The notes under the pieces were generated by a model, which was not told the DNA's origin, ran no database searches, and saw nothing but the letters and a program-made list of their open reading frames with translations. Position numbers and translations under genes: made by a program. From Cotesia glomerata (lineage: Eukaryota > Arthropoda > Insecta > Hymenoptera > Braconidae), in the NCBI RefSeq assembly GCF_020080835.1, contig NC_058159.1:16183101-16247100 (forward strand): 64,000 nucleotides of DNA, written 5' to 3'. Of the stretch, positions 1 through 10,806 are shown piece after piece. Every line of letters begins with the position of its first letter. Positions within the stretch are counted from its first letter, which is position 1.

Positions 1-411
1 ACTTGCGAAATACCACTAGAGGCTATCAAGATCCGTAAGGCCTACAGAGGTACGCAAAAGGCTACAGTGACACCACCAGCAGCTGGAGCACAACAGCTAC
101 TGGAAGGAAGTGGCAAAATAAGGATTGGCTGGGTCAATTGCCGAATAAGAGCAACTAGAAGACCAGTCCAATGCTTTAAATGCTGGCACTTCGGACATCT
201 TGGGTCCCAATGTAAAAGCCAAGTAGACCGGTCTCAACTCTGCATCAGATGTGGACAAGAAGGGCACCGTATCTCTGACTGTAAAAATCCTGCCAAGTGT
301 GCAATATGTGCTGAGCAGCAAGGAACAAAGGACGTGGCTCACCATGCCGGCACCCACAGGTGCCCAGTATTTCAGGAGGCGCTCCAGAAGTTGACGAACA
401 AACAACCATGA
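1..411 (+). CDS. LINE ORF1 C-terminus (Gag-like zinc-knuckle protein), partial
   Basis: The frame is open from the first base, so the start lies outside the window. Two adjacent CCHC knuckles are visible (CFKCWHFGHLGSQC and CIRCGQEGHRISDC), followed by a further CxxC. Such proteins bind the element RNA and form the ribonucleoprotein particle. The stop codon TGA at 409-411 overlaps the ATG of ORF2 (ATGA), a coupling common in R1-type elements. No stop interrupts the visible part, unlike the minus-strand copy, which has stops in ORF1. Confidence 0.85.
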   Translation, partial: TCEIPLEAIKIRKAYRGTQKATVTPPAAGAQQLLEGSGKIRIGWVNCRIRATRRPVQCFKCWHFGHLGSQCKSQVDRSQLCIRCGQEGHRISDCKNPAKCAICAEQQGTKDVAHHAGTHRCPVFQEALQKLTNKQP

Positions 412-3387
412 GGATACTACAGCTCAATCTCAACCATTGTGAGGCAGCGCATGACCTGCTTATGCAATCCGTGCGAGAATTAGAGCTTGACTTGGTACTA
501 ATAGCAGAGCCATATAAACACCTGAGTACCCAACCCTGGGAATCCAAAGCTGTCATCTGGTCATGTGGCAAGCTCCCTTTCCAAAATGCAGTCGACAACA
601 GTAATGCCGGCTTTGTAGCAGTATCAGTAGAGGGCATCCGCTTCTATAGCTGCTACGCACCACCTAGCCTCTCCATTGTTGACTTCACTGATATCTTGGA
701 TCGACTAACTGAAGATGCGAAGCAATACCATCCAGTAGCGATAGCCGGAGACTTCAACTCCTGGGCAGTTGACTGGGGCAGCAAACATACCAACGCACGA
801 GGGAAAGCACTACTAGAGGCCTTTACTACACTAGATGTAGTTTCGCTCAACAGTGGTGATACGCCGACCTACACCAAAGGTGACGCAAGCTCAATTGTAG
901 ACCTCACTTTTGTCAGTAATAGCCTTGCTAGAGGTGACTACAACTGGAAAGTGTCGGACATCTACACTTCCAGCGACCATCATGCGATATTCTGGAAAAT
1001 ATCAAACGACCAGAACCTCAAGAGACCAATCAAGCAGTCTAACATCGTTGGTTGGAAGGTAAAATCTTTTGACCCAGAAGCATTGCTAATAGCCCTCGAT
1101 GGTGATCCGATTAACACTGGATGTGCAGAACAACATACTAAAGACCTGATGAGGAGAGTAACACATGCTTGTGATGCCAGTATGCTTCGTAAACGTGGCA
1201 TAAATTCGAGACCTTCGGTGCATTGGTGGAACGACCACATCAGCGTCCTCCGTAAAGAGTGTCATAGAAAGAGAAGAATCTCCCAGCGCCGCTATCAACG
1301 GCTCAACTCAGTGGAGCTGATCGCAGAGTACAAAAAGGCGCGTCGTGAACTGAATAAAGCCATCAAAGAGAGCAAAAGAAGATGCTGGAAAGAGCTTATA
1401 TACAAGGTGGATAAAGACGTGTGGGGTAGGCCTTATAAGGTGGTTATAACCCACCTGAAAAAACAATAAATGCCATCACCTACGTGTCCTCAACTTCTTC
1501 AGAAAATCGTCACTGCACTGTTCCCACAGCAACGCAACTTCGATTACCAGTTGGCGCCAGGCGAACTGGACGACATTTCACCTGTCACTGAAGAAGAACT
1601 GCTGGAGGCCTGTAACTGTGTAGGGAATAATAAAGCGCCGAGATTGGACGGAACCCCTAATATAGCCTTGAAAACCATCATAAAGGCAGCTCCAACATTA
1701 TTCCTCGACGCTTATAATGCATGCCTCAAGGAGGGGACTTTTCCTCGTAAGTAGAAACAGCAACGATTGGTACTGTTACCTAAAGGGAAGAAACCACCAG
1801 AAGAACCGTCATCTTACCGACCACTTTGCATGCTAGCGTTGTTTGCTAGATACGGCGGGTAAGATATTTGAGCGCATAATTCACCAGAGAATTGAAGCAG
1901 TGGTCGACCCACTCCTGGCAGACAATCAGTATGGATTCCAGAAAGGACGATCAACCCTGGACGCAATCAAACAGGTTGTTGATACGGCCAAGGAAGCAAT
2001 CGCAGGAACCAGATGAAAAGGTGAAACGAAGAAGTATTGCCTGGTGGCGACACTAGACATCAGAAACACATTCAACTCCGCCAATTGGAAATGCATCATG
2101 CAGGCCCTCCAAGAGAAGAATGTACCAGAATACCTGCTTAAGATCGTAGCAAGCTACTTTAAAAACAGGGTCCTGAAGTATGACACGAAGAACGGTCCGA
2201 GAGAGTATGATATTACTGGAGGGGTACCACAAGGTTCAGTTCTAGGCCCGCTCCTGTGGAACATTATGTATGACGGTCTATTAAGACTAACTCTGCCAAG
2301 AAACGTCAAACTCGTAGCATATGCAGATGACGTAGCCGTAGTGATCGTAGCCAAACACCTTGACGAGATAAATCATATGTTCGATCTCACTTTTGAGCAC
2401 GTTAACCGGTGGATGGACACAATGAACCTGCAACTGGCGCAACACAAGACTGAGGCAGTACTTATTACCAGCAGAAAAGTGGTAGAGACCATTAAGCTGA
2501 AAGTCGGCGAACAAGAAATCACATCACAACCTTATATCCGATATTTGGGAGTGATGCTTGATGCCCGGCTCAACTTCAAGCAGCAAGTGGAACATGTTAG
2601 TGCCAAAGCGTCAGTAGTGAGGGCTAGTCTCGCACGACTGATGCCGAATGTCGGAGGCCCAAAACAGAGCAAGAGGCTATTATTGTCATCAGTAGTCATA
2701 TCGGTGCTCACTGACGGAATATCCATTTGGGCCGACGCATTAAAGACGCAAGAATCATGGAGAAAGGCTGGACCAGTATATCGACTAAGTGCCCTACGTG
2801 TAGCTAGTGCCTTCCGCACTATATCAGAAGAAGCAGTGTGCGTCATTGCTGGAACCCTACCTCTTAGAGTTCTAGCAGAGGAAAGACGGGCCCTTTACCA
2901 ACGAAAAAGGTCAACTGCACTGATCCCTGAAGAACTTAGAATTGAAGAACGGCAGAAGAGCATAGGCCGATGGCAACTACAATGGGATGCTGCAGAGAAG
3001 GGTAGGTGGACGCACCGTCTCATACCTCGGATCGACATTTGGCTTAACCGGAATCACGGTGAGGTCAATTACTATCTTACGCAGATGTTGTCGGGACATG
3101 GGTATTTTCGAGAGTATCTACACCGCTTTAAGCACGATGACTCTTCGGAGTGCCCGTCCTGCCCAGGAGCTGCTGAAGACGCGGAGCACGTCTTCTTTGT
3201 ATGTCCTCGTTTCGATCCACAGCGTGAAGAACTGGAGAAGATCCTGAACCAGAGAATGCAACCAGATTCACTAGTGGAAGCAATGTTGTCATCAGAAGCT
3301 GCCTGGAACGCTACCAACACGTTTGCAACAGAAGTCCTTAAAGACTTGCGTTCCACCAAAAGAAAAAGAGCAAATAGCAGAAGATAG
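408..3387 (+). pseudogene. LINE ORF2 (endonuclease-reverse transcriptase), broken
   Basis: In an intact copy this protein nicks target DNA and reverse transcribes the element RNA. I start it at the ATG of the ATGA overlap. About the first 220 residues are an exonuclease-endonuclease-phosphatase domain (GDFN motif near 750, SDHHA near 970). The RT domain carries the YADD active site near 2,320. The C-terminus has a CPSC...H...C zinc finger near 3,150-3,210. Breaks: stop at 1,467 (CTA to TAA compared with copy 2), stop near 1,752 (TGG to TAG), a ~13-bp partial duplication near 1,841 that shifts the frame, and a TGA near 2,014. The 447-codon stretch 2,044-3,387 stays open. Confidence 0.9.
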
Positions 3388-3626
3388 AAGGAAGGTAGTT
3401 AACACCTTAGCCACCAGAAGGAAGAGCAGTAGCTAGATCCTCCCTTCACGAAGTAATGCCTGACGGCGGTTTCCATGAGGGATTAGAGGAAAGAAGGAAA
3501 AGGGGTTTAGGGTTTAGTGGGTAGGGGCATTAGTGTCGAGTTTTAGTATGACGCTGCGTCGAGTTGCCACATATCCAGGCCAAACAACTATGCCTAGAAT
3601 CCGTAAAAAGGATTCCCCTAAAAAAA
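3388..3626 (+). other. 3' UTR of R1-clade LINE
   Basis: Non-coding sequence that matches, in reverse complement, 56,515-56,745 next to the second copy. It ends in a short A run directly before (CA)n, so the 3' end is taken as about 3,626. Confidence 0.75.
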
Positions 3627-3656
3627 CACACACACACACACACACACACATACAGA
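3627..3656 (+). repeat. (CA)n microsatellite at LINE 3' junction
   Basis: About 12 CA units directly follow the A-rich tail of the LINE. The sequence after it (TACAGACACCGTGACAACC) continues into a dispersed repeat whose other copy near 49.5 kb lacks the LINE, so the microsatellite probably belonged to that repeat and served as insertion target. Confidence 0.8.
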
Positions 3657-3812
3657 CACCGTGACAACCTCGCGGGGATAGTCAGGGAAGCTTCCTGTGA
3701 TCTTCAAACGTCGAGATCTGATGAAAACTCGATTTTTGCAAAACGGAGTGAAAACAATAACTTCCCGATTTTTGAAAATCTTCGATTTTCTTAGCGGGAA
3801 GTTAAAAATTTC
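3657..3812 (-). repeat. dispersed repeat, inverted relative to the 49.37-49.52 kb copy
   Basis: The stretch containing CGATTTTCTTAGCGGGAAGTT reversed, a GAAGCTTCC segment and CTCGCGGGGATAGTC matches the reverse complement of 49,370-49,520. It is non-coding. It belongs to the same family as the blocks at 46.57, 49.1, 62.3 and 63.4 kb. Confidence 0.65.
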
Positions 3813-3953
3813 CTGGCATCAATATGTATTGATCGAGTAAGAACCTGATAAATTCATGTAAAATAAAATATGAATTTACTTTTGTTTACTCTATGAATTA
3901 TTTATTCCGCTATTGATACAATTTTTGACCAGATCTTGGTAAGACTTTCCCAA
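3813..3953. other. AT-rich spacer
   Basis: No gene or known repeat seen; AT-rich DNA between the dispersed repeat and the ISL2EU left end. Confidence 0.5.
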
Positions 3954-4269
3954 GAATTGGGTTTTTGAAAAAAAAAAATTATTGATTTTTTTATGTATTT
4001 TAAAACTTTATTATTAATAATATTGATATTTAATGCAAAAAACTTTAAAAAAAATTTTTTTCAATTAATTATAAACAATTGAAAATTGATGAAATTTAAA
4101 TAAAAATTAAGTGACTATAAACGCGCCATGATTGGTCACCATAGTTGTGACGTCATAATGTTATAGCTATTTAATAACAGTACAGCGTTTACGGCTATTA
4201 CACGTGACTAGACAATAATATTGAAAATTTCTTGCTAAAATATGAGTTGTTAGTTGATTCCGATTAGCT

Positions 4270-5530
4270 ATGTGTGATAAAGGATTTATTAAGGCAAAGT
4301 CTGATAATATTCCTGATGTTGATATATTTATGATCACCGATTTTTTAAAAAATGACGTTCGGTTTAATTCTGCTGAAGTTCGAGGTGCCAAGGCATCAAG
4401 GTAAGTCTGTTGAAAAATAATATAATAAATTAAAATATTTAAGTATTTATTATCCATTATATTAAATATAATTATTTATTTCATAAATTGTAGAGCATCG
4501 CGTGAGAGTTACGGCGACAAAGCTATAGGTTATGTTCAACTAAGTCGTAAAAATAATATTTGTATTGTAAAAGGACGGGTATGTCCAGAACATCGATTTC
4601 GGAGTAAAGCTTATTCAGTTACTTTAACTATTAATGAAAAGTCAAGAAAAATTCAGGATGTTCAATGCCATAACTGTGCAGCTTCAGCAGGTAATTTATA
4701 CTCCTATTAAATTTAAGTTTTTTGATGTTGTAAGCAATAATTATCTTTTATATTGTGTCTACATGTGGTTGCAAACATGCATTAGAATTACTTGTGTGGA
4801 CCCATCGTAGAAGTGTAGATCTGACAACAACAGAAGTCGCTTGCTATTGGAAAAAATCTCGATTATCAGGCATTGGTACAGTTATAAAATATATTGAAGC
4901 AGAAAAACTAACAAAAAAAATATCTACTACTCCTGTTGAAAATTTTCCGGATGATAGTACATTTTTACAAGAAGTTGTTGAATTTGCCAAAAATCAACAA
5001 ATAAATTCTCAAATTGAGCAATTAAATTTTGATTTAGAATCTAAAAAAGCTTACAATTTATCGTTACATCGACTAATTTTAGATTTTAATCAAAATACTG
5101 ATTTGCGAGTAGAGAAATTTTTGGAATTCGCTAAAACTGAAATGGCAGAAGCTGTGTGACGAAGCTGAACAGCTCACCAAACAGCAAAGTGAATGTGCAA
5201 TTTGGCATGAACTTCGTTATGGACGCATTACTGCATCAAAATTTTATGAAGCTGCTCATTGTAAAACTAATAATGGTTCGCTAGTTCAACAAATCATTGG
5301 TGCAAGTAAAGTTCATGAGACAAGTGCTATGAAACGAGGAAAAGAGTTAGAAAAAGATGTAATCGAAGTTCTTGAGAAAGAATTAAGAGTACAAATAACG
5401 CATCCGGGGATGTATCTTGTACCTAGTCATCCGATTTTTGCAGTATCTTCTGACTGAATGACAAGCAATGCCATTGTTGAAATAAAATGTCCCACCAGTC
5501 ATAAATCATTGGATATTTTTCTACCAAAAG
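4270..5530 (+). pseudogene. YqaJ-like nuclease gene of ISL2EU, broken
   Basis: Exon 1 (4,270-4,400) ends at a clear donor (AAG|GTAAGT). Exon 2 (4,494-4,690) starts after TTGTAG. Exon 3 starts near 4,758, but its acceptor lacks AG. The last visible part has the YqaJ recombinase/PD-(D/E)XK pattern: the RYGRITASKF box near 5,217-5,245, a Ser-Pro-Asp-Gly-like site near 5,450 and the catalytic EIKCP at about 5,480. Breaks: a frameshift near 5,150 and a TGA at 5,455-5,457 where a glycine is expected. It runs into a donor-like site (AAAAG|GTAAAG) at 5,531 followed by (TA)n; the 3' exon is not found. The family is thought to aid processing of transposon ends, but its role is not established. Confidence 0.75.
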
Positions 5531-5535
5531 GTAAA

Positions 5536-5536
<1 letters not shown>

Positions 5537-5604
<68 letters not shown>
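5537..5604. repeat. (TA)n microsatellite
   Basis: About 33 TA units, in what was probably an intron of the YqaJ gene. Confidence 0.95.
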
Positions 5605-5607
<3 letters not shown>

Positions 5608-5789
5608 TATAAAAATACAATTACAATAGTACTGTAAGTTTGATAATATAACAACAGCAAGGTTTTAAAGTTACCTAAATACAATAAAGTTACTTAATAA
5701 ATTTACAGTAGTTAGTTAGTAAATTTATAAACACTTTGAGACACTTTGAAACAGAAATTATAATTAATTAAACAAATGTAATAATGATT
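5605..5789. other. AT-rich spacer, possible LINE 3' UTR
   Basis: No gene seen. Part may be the 3' UTR of the minus-strand LINE that follows, but no clear 3' terminal repeat is visible. Confidence 0.35.
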
Positions 5790-6796
5790 TTAATTGTCAT
5801 TAGTCAGAAAAAATAAAAAAGATGCATTTTGAAATTCAGGAAGATTATCTACAGTTGTCAGCCCAGGTGGCAACGAGTTCCAGATACGTATACCATTGAT
5901 TATAAAAGATTGTTCAAACATATTACTATTTGCTCTTGGCAAACGCAAGTAATCTTGTCTGATGTCACCTCTACGCATTGATACATTAAGATATTGAAGT
6001 CCTGGGCCAAACAACTGCCGATAATTTAGCCTTATTTCTTTAAAAAACAAACATGCTATGAAATAATCTCTTCTCTTACTCAATTTTAGCTACCCTAATT
6101 TATTATAATACGGGGTTACATGTTCATATCTGGATAATTTGAAAATAAATCTTACGCAAGAATTCATCTTTCTTTGCAACCTAAGCAGCAGCTTTTTTGA
6201 CATGTTGGTAAACGCAGCACAACAATAATCAAAAATCGGGAATATAAGTGTAGTCACTAATTTTACTCGCAATTGTTCATTAAATATTTCATTGTTAATT
6301 TTAAGTTGAGCTAACGTTTTCATAGCTTGATTACAAGTCTTTAATACTTGGTGTTCCCAAGAGAGATCATTATCTAAAATGACCCCTAGATATTTGTCAG
6401 TATTAACATAAGGAATAACGCAATTATCAACTAAAATATTCTCTGCATTTATACAATAATCATTGCTAACTTTTAGTCTACTGCCAAAGATGATTGCTTT
6501 GATTTTTGAAGCATTTAACTTCAAGCAATTTAAATCACACCATTTAACAATTTTTTCTATTTCACTATTGAATAAAGCAATGGTAATGAAACTAGAGTGT
6601 CCGATATCAGATGATTAAGCCATGTTTCAGAGACAGCAATTATATCATAGCGATGAGATCTAAAATATTCTTTAAAGAGTTCAAAGTGTTGCTCATTTCT
6701 GAGCGATTGCGCATTAATATGACAAACTTTTAAATAATTATTTAAACTACGACGCGATGAAGTAAATGTAGTTATCAAAGAAGCAGGTACTGGCAA
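5790..6796 (-). pseudogene. LINE ORF2 remnant with endonuclease start and RT tail
   Basis: The first ~75 codons (6,796-6,590) match the start of an endonuclease domain (HINAQSLR and SETWLNH). Near 6,585 the frame jumps to the RT thumb region (KLNASKIKAIIFGS, TDKYLGVILDNDLSW) at 6,524-6,090, and after a frameshift to the C-terminal LINE domain RRGDIRQDYLRLP at 6,083-5,790. The RT palm with its YxDD site is absent. The product cannot work. Confidence 0.75.
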
Positions 6797-6814
6797 TGAG
6801 GGAGCTGATACTTG

Positions 6815-7794
6815 TTATTCAAGAACATCTGCAAGCGGCTCAAATCCCGTTGATGGTCGCAGCTTAACTGGCGGCTTATAATCAGCATATCTCACCTTCA
6901 CAGTCGAAAATGAAATCCAAATATTCTTTGGCTGAAGATTTGGATACTTCTTTCGTATTTGCTGTCGAAGTTTATATAAAGATGCCGGATGTCTGCGATG
7001 TAAGTAGATAGGAGCTTCAGGTGATTGAGCATCTGGTATCAAGTCACCTACTTTAACTATGTTGCCTTTGATATTGTTCATAAAACTGTCAACATACTTC
7101 TGATTAATAAATTTTACACGTATATCACGATTTCTGTTTCGGATCTTGGTACCCATATGCTCAGTTTTGATGATTTCATTATCAGTTACACGGACTTTGA
7201 GTTTCTTAGATAACAGTAGAACAATATCAGCTAATTTTTCATCAGCTGATTCAGGAAAACCTCCCACAGTAATCTCATCAGCTAGAATCTGAGATTCTAG
7301 TTGTAACGTCCTAAGTTCCAAGCTTCCATCTGATATACCTTTAGCAGCATCCTTTATTTCTTCTAAAAATGTTGCATCAAGATTCACTGGTAACTTATTA
7401 TTTTCGACCTTCACTATTCTAGCCTCCAAAGATTTAACATTTTTTTGGAGTTTACCATAGTCAGTTGCCAGCTTCTGAACCTGATCAGCAATAGCATTCA
7501 TAGTTTCAGCAAAATTATCAAATTTTCCCTCAATAGCATCCATTTTTTTAAGTTTAGTATTAATTCCATCAGCACTCACGAAATGTCAGCAGTGCAGACT
7601 GGACAGCTGTCTACAATTTTCCTCGCTGCACGTGTCTTGGAAGGTAAACAGTACCGGATTTTGACACAGTTGTAATGGAAATAATGTTTACACGCGGCGC
7701 CACATTGGATCGCTGCCGCCTGTTCTGTTATCGACCTCAAACACAATCCACATGACATAGACATCATGAAAAATTTCACTAGATGGCAGCACAC
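6815..7794 (-). pseudogene. LINE ORF1: PHD-like zinc finger plus coiled coil, broken
   Basis: The N-terminal ~60 residues have a C4HC3-like spacing (CGLC ... CKHYFHYNC ... CPVC). A long heptad-rich coiled coil follows, then a basic C-terminal domain with LHRRHPASLYKLRQQIRKKY. A TGA at about 7,577-7,579 splits the finger from the rest; 254 codons after it (6,815-7,579) stay open. The ORF1 at 50,530-51,501 aligns along its whole length, which supports this as a real gene of the element. Proteins of this kind bind LINE RNA; the finger may contact chromatin, but that is inference. Confidence 0.75.
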
Positions 7795-7800
7795 AAAAAA

Positions 7801-8027
7801 TTATAACCGACAACTATTATTTTCACTATAACCTTAAACTTTAATATTTGAGAGGTATTTTGTAGATTTTAATTAGTATTACGTTTAGTAATCGAAAGAT
7901 TATTACTTCAAATAAAAGCTTAATTTTTAATTTACAGTTCACTATAAAAATGTTTTATAAATAACCACTCAGTATCAATAATTACTTCTACTCAAGTTTA
8001 ACAGAAAAAAAAAAATACAACCGCTCT
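7801..8027. other. AT-rich spacer in ISL2EU
   Basis: No coding potential seen; probably LINE 5' end and ISL2EU interior. Confidence 0.4.
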
Positions 8028-8322
8028 GTACTACTATATACTATATACTCTATACTATATACTATACTATACTATATACTATATACTATATACTATATAC
8101 TATACTATATACTATACTATATACTATACTATATACTATACTATATACTATACTATATACTATACTATATAATATACTATATACTATACTATATACTAAA
8201 CTATATACTATACTATATACTAAACTATATACTATACTATATACTATACTATATACTATACTATATACTATACTATATACTATACTATATACTATACTAT
8301 ATACTATACTATATACTATAAA
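8028..8322. repeat. 12-bp minisatellite (CTATATACTATA)n
   Basis: Roughly 24 units of a 12-bp motif made of a 5-bp (CTATA) and a 7-bp (CTATATA) step, with a few A-for-C changes near 8,199-8,223. It lies between the LINE and the transposase C-terminus. Confidence 0.9.
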
Positions 8323-8438
8323 TTAATGTTATTAATTATATTTTGATGTTTTTTTACAAGTACAATAAATAATAAATATATTAGTTTAAATAAAACAGAC
8401 ACCTAGTAATTTATTTTATAATACAAATACTCTTAAAC

Positions 8439-8706
8439 TTAAGTAGACATTATAGGCGCTTGTAAATTTACAAGTGCTGCAGCAATGGCAACAGCATTAT
8501 CTATTAAAGGTAACATATTATGATTAACATAATTATAACATATTATAATTAACATAACATATTATGATTAACAACCGCATGAGGTTTTAGAAAATCAAAC
8601 TCTCTTATTCTTCCGATAACGCATTCTATATGAATACGTAGAGAAGCGATTCGTTTGCCTTATAAGACGTCAGATTATGATAATTTTACACCAGAATTAA
8701 CTGAAG
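8439..8706 (-). pseudogene. ISL2EU DDE transposase, C-terminal part
   Basis: The minus frame reads GKRIASLRIHIECVIGRIRE then FDFLKPHAVVNHN, a conserved C-terminal block of PIF/Harbinger-like ISL2EU transposases holding the last catalytic glutamate (IE). A short internal duplication of an AATCATAATATGTTA-like motif splits it from the last block (LPLIDNAVAIAAALVNLQAP), which ends in TAA at 8,439-8,441. It is the continuation of the frame that stops at 10,805; a ~2.1-kb insertion separates them. Two stops lie at its start. Confidence 0.75.
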
Positions 8707-10806
8707 GTTGTCACAGTGTTTACACGCCGTGGCATTTCCCGCCGGGCTTGAGCACACTGGTGTGGGAGGCTCCGCCAGATGGCGGCACCTCCCGGGCGAA
8801 TAAATTAAAATTTATTAGAAATAAGATTTAGTTTTAAGTTTATATTATTTACTTGTATTTTATTTCAGCCCAAAACGCGATCAAGGTGATTGCCGGCGAC
8901 TGAAATTACTAGTGGACAAATATAATTATTTAGTTTAAATAATTAATTTATTTAATTAAATTAATTTATAAAATGTGCGGGGCCCAAGTAGACGGTCGAC
9001 GGGCCTGAAGATGCCTGAGGTCCCCAATTTGGAGCACACGAGCCTGAAGCTCGGCTCAAATTTATGCATAAAACTCACGTTTGGGTATTTGTCGTACGAT
9101 TATTTGAATAATGGTTATAATTGTTGTTAAATTGATATTTCATGCGGGTGCCGGCTCGATTCATGCCCTAAAAGAGAATCATTTATCACGCGGTGGAATT
9201 GGATTTTTGAAAATAATACTGGCAATAGCCGAGGTGACGGAAAGTCCCTCGAGAGGGCAGGTCAGTATCTGCAACTGGTTGCATGCTGCCGGAAAAAGTG
9301 AAAAACAGTCACAGGCGTGAAATTGCATAGAGTGCATCGGTGTGTTCAAGCCAGTGCACAGTCTCATTTCATTAATAAAGCAATTGCTTATAAATATTTA
9401 TTTGTTCCACCGAAATTGTTTGACCTGGTGATTGAACGTAATCTGGTAAGTCCTTGATAATTTTCCACCGTGGTGACTGTTGAGATTCTCCTGGGCAAGA
9501 TCCAGCGCCGGTTTCCCACGTGAGGCGGCCATTTTGGCCACGTGGCTAATTGATAATAAATTAATTGCAGTGAACTGTTCGATAATAAAATTGAATTTAT
9601 TAATAACTAAACGTGGGTTAAATCGTTGAGAAACTAAATATAGGCCTCTCGGGGGAAATTTGCGGCGGTTAATCACCTGATTGCGTCCTGTGGCTCGTGC
9701 CGAAATTTTATTGCGCACTTACTAAGATCAAAATTTAATCATGCGATAATTTTATGATTACTTTTCTATATAAATATTATCATTATTGTTGTTCATGCTT
9801 TGCGACTAAGTTTGTTTAAAATCGGCTGACATAATTTGCGGCCAACATTATTTTGTTATAATTACTAGTAATTTTTGGAAATTATAATTTAGCTTATAAT
9901 TAGCGAAGCAAATCTTATTTTGCAATATTTATAGAGATATTTCGCATTATTTGCATTGATTATTTCGCGCTGTTTATAAATAATTATTTGCAACATTTAT
10001 AAATATTAGTTTGCATTATTTACATTTATTATTTTGCGTTATTTATAAATAGTTATATGCAATATTTATAAATATTAGTTTGCATTATTTACACTTATTA
10101 TTTTGCGTTATTTGTAAATGATTATTTGCAATATTTGTAAGGATTATTTTGCATTTTTTATAACTAATATCATATTCGATATTATTTAAACTTGACCATT
10201 GTTAGAATTATTTTTGCGATTATTATTATATCCGAAAGCAGACATAACACATTCGAGATTAACAAAAGTTAATTGTTGATTAAGATATTCAGAAAGAATT
10301 TATTTGTATACAAAAATAGGAATAAGTCGGCCTGCGAGGATCTCAACAATCTCAACCTCTGAGGCCGTAATTAAAATAAATCTATATATGAAAATTTATT
10401 TAGTTAATTAATCTGATAATTTTTCAAATTACTTCCTTTCTGCTAACTCTCAATTTCCTGTATCTTTCCTAATACTTATTCGTCTTATGCTAAGTACTCG
10501 ATATAAAATATTACTCTGCCGTCTATTATCTATTACTACCTTCATTTGATCTCAATATTAGCTTTAACTATTTCGTAATTTATTTTTCATTCACATCCTT
10601 TCGAGTTGTTAATTGATCGTCCGGTAAGGCCCTTGGCACTTTATCATTTTGGTAATTTTTATACAAAATTACCTGGCGCCCTCATCGTGCACTAACCCAT
10701 CCTGGGTAGTCTCGGGTTCATTTTGTTAATTTGTCGATTAGGGGCGAGCGTAGAAAACCGTACCCAGCCGGTATCTCCGCCTCCGGTGGGAATTCATTTA
10801 AAATTC
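8707..10806 (+). mobile_element. non-coding LTR-like insertion A
   Basis: It interrupts the ISL2EU transposase, since coding sequence resumes on both sides. It starts TGTCACAG and, near its right end, has an inverted repeat (GGTAATTTTTATACAAAATTACC split over 10,650-10,672) followed by TGGCGCCCTCATCGTGCAC, which looks like an LTR end plus primer binding site. Insertion B has the same end plan. About 130 bp after this site the host sequence resumes. No ORF of note. I read it as an LTR with a stub of internal sequence; other readings are possible. Confidence 0.5.
9930..10150. repeat. ~69-bp tandem repeat inside LTR-like insertion A
   Basis: About three imperfect units built on TTTGCATTATTTACA...TTATTTTGCGTTATTT, with unit starts near 10,011 and 10,080. 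Confidence 0.7.

Larger units (their letters stand above)
1..3626 (+). mobile_element. R1-clade (Waldo-like) LINE, copy 1, cut by window start
   Basis: The segment shows, in order, the end of ORF1 with zinc knuckles, an overlapping ORF2 with apurinic-type endonuclease, reverse transcriptase and a C-terminal CCHC finger, then a ~240-bp 3' UTR that runs into (CA)n. This layout and the ATGA overlap of ORF1 and ORF2 are typical of the R1 clade. A second copy lies on the minus strand at 56.5-62.2 kb and is closely similar throughout. Waldo and Mino members of this clade are known to insert into (AC)n microsatellites, which matches the 3' flank here. The copy is dead: ORF2 holds several stops and a frameshift. 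Confidence 0.9.
5700..7800 (-). mobile_element. CR1-like LINE with internal RT deletion (HAL1-like)
   Basis: From right to left it carries a zinc-finger/coiled-coil ORF1, the start of an endonuclease domain, and then directly the C-terminal part of an ORF2 with most endonuclease and RT missing. A related copy on the plus strand at 50.5-52.1 kb has the same overall loss with a different breakpoint. The combination of a PHD-like ORF1 with this ORF2 tail is typical of CR1/L2-type LINEs. It lies inside the ISL2EU element, so it inserted after it. End points are approximate. Confidence 0.75.

Noticed and set aside
3505..3530. TTTAGGG-like repeats (GGTTTAGGGTTTAG), as in telomeres
   Set aside because: Only two units, inside the 3' UTR of the R1-clade LINE, and also present in the second LINE copy near 56.6 kb; part of the element, not telomeric DNA.
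5423..5684. Open frames with Tyr-Ile repeats
   Set aside because: They are translations of (TA)n; the same holds for 49,503-49,981.
9111..9718. Short ORFs in the GC-richer patch of insertion A
   Set aside because: Overlapping frames on both strands without motifs; the patch is part of a non-coding LTR-like element.
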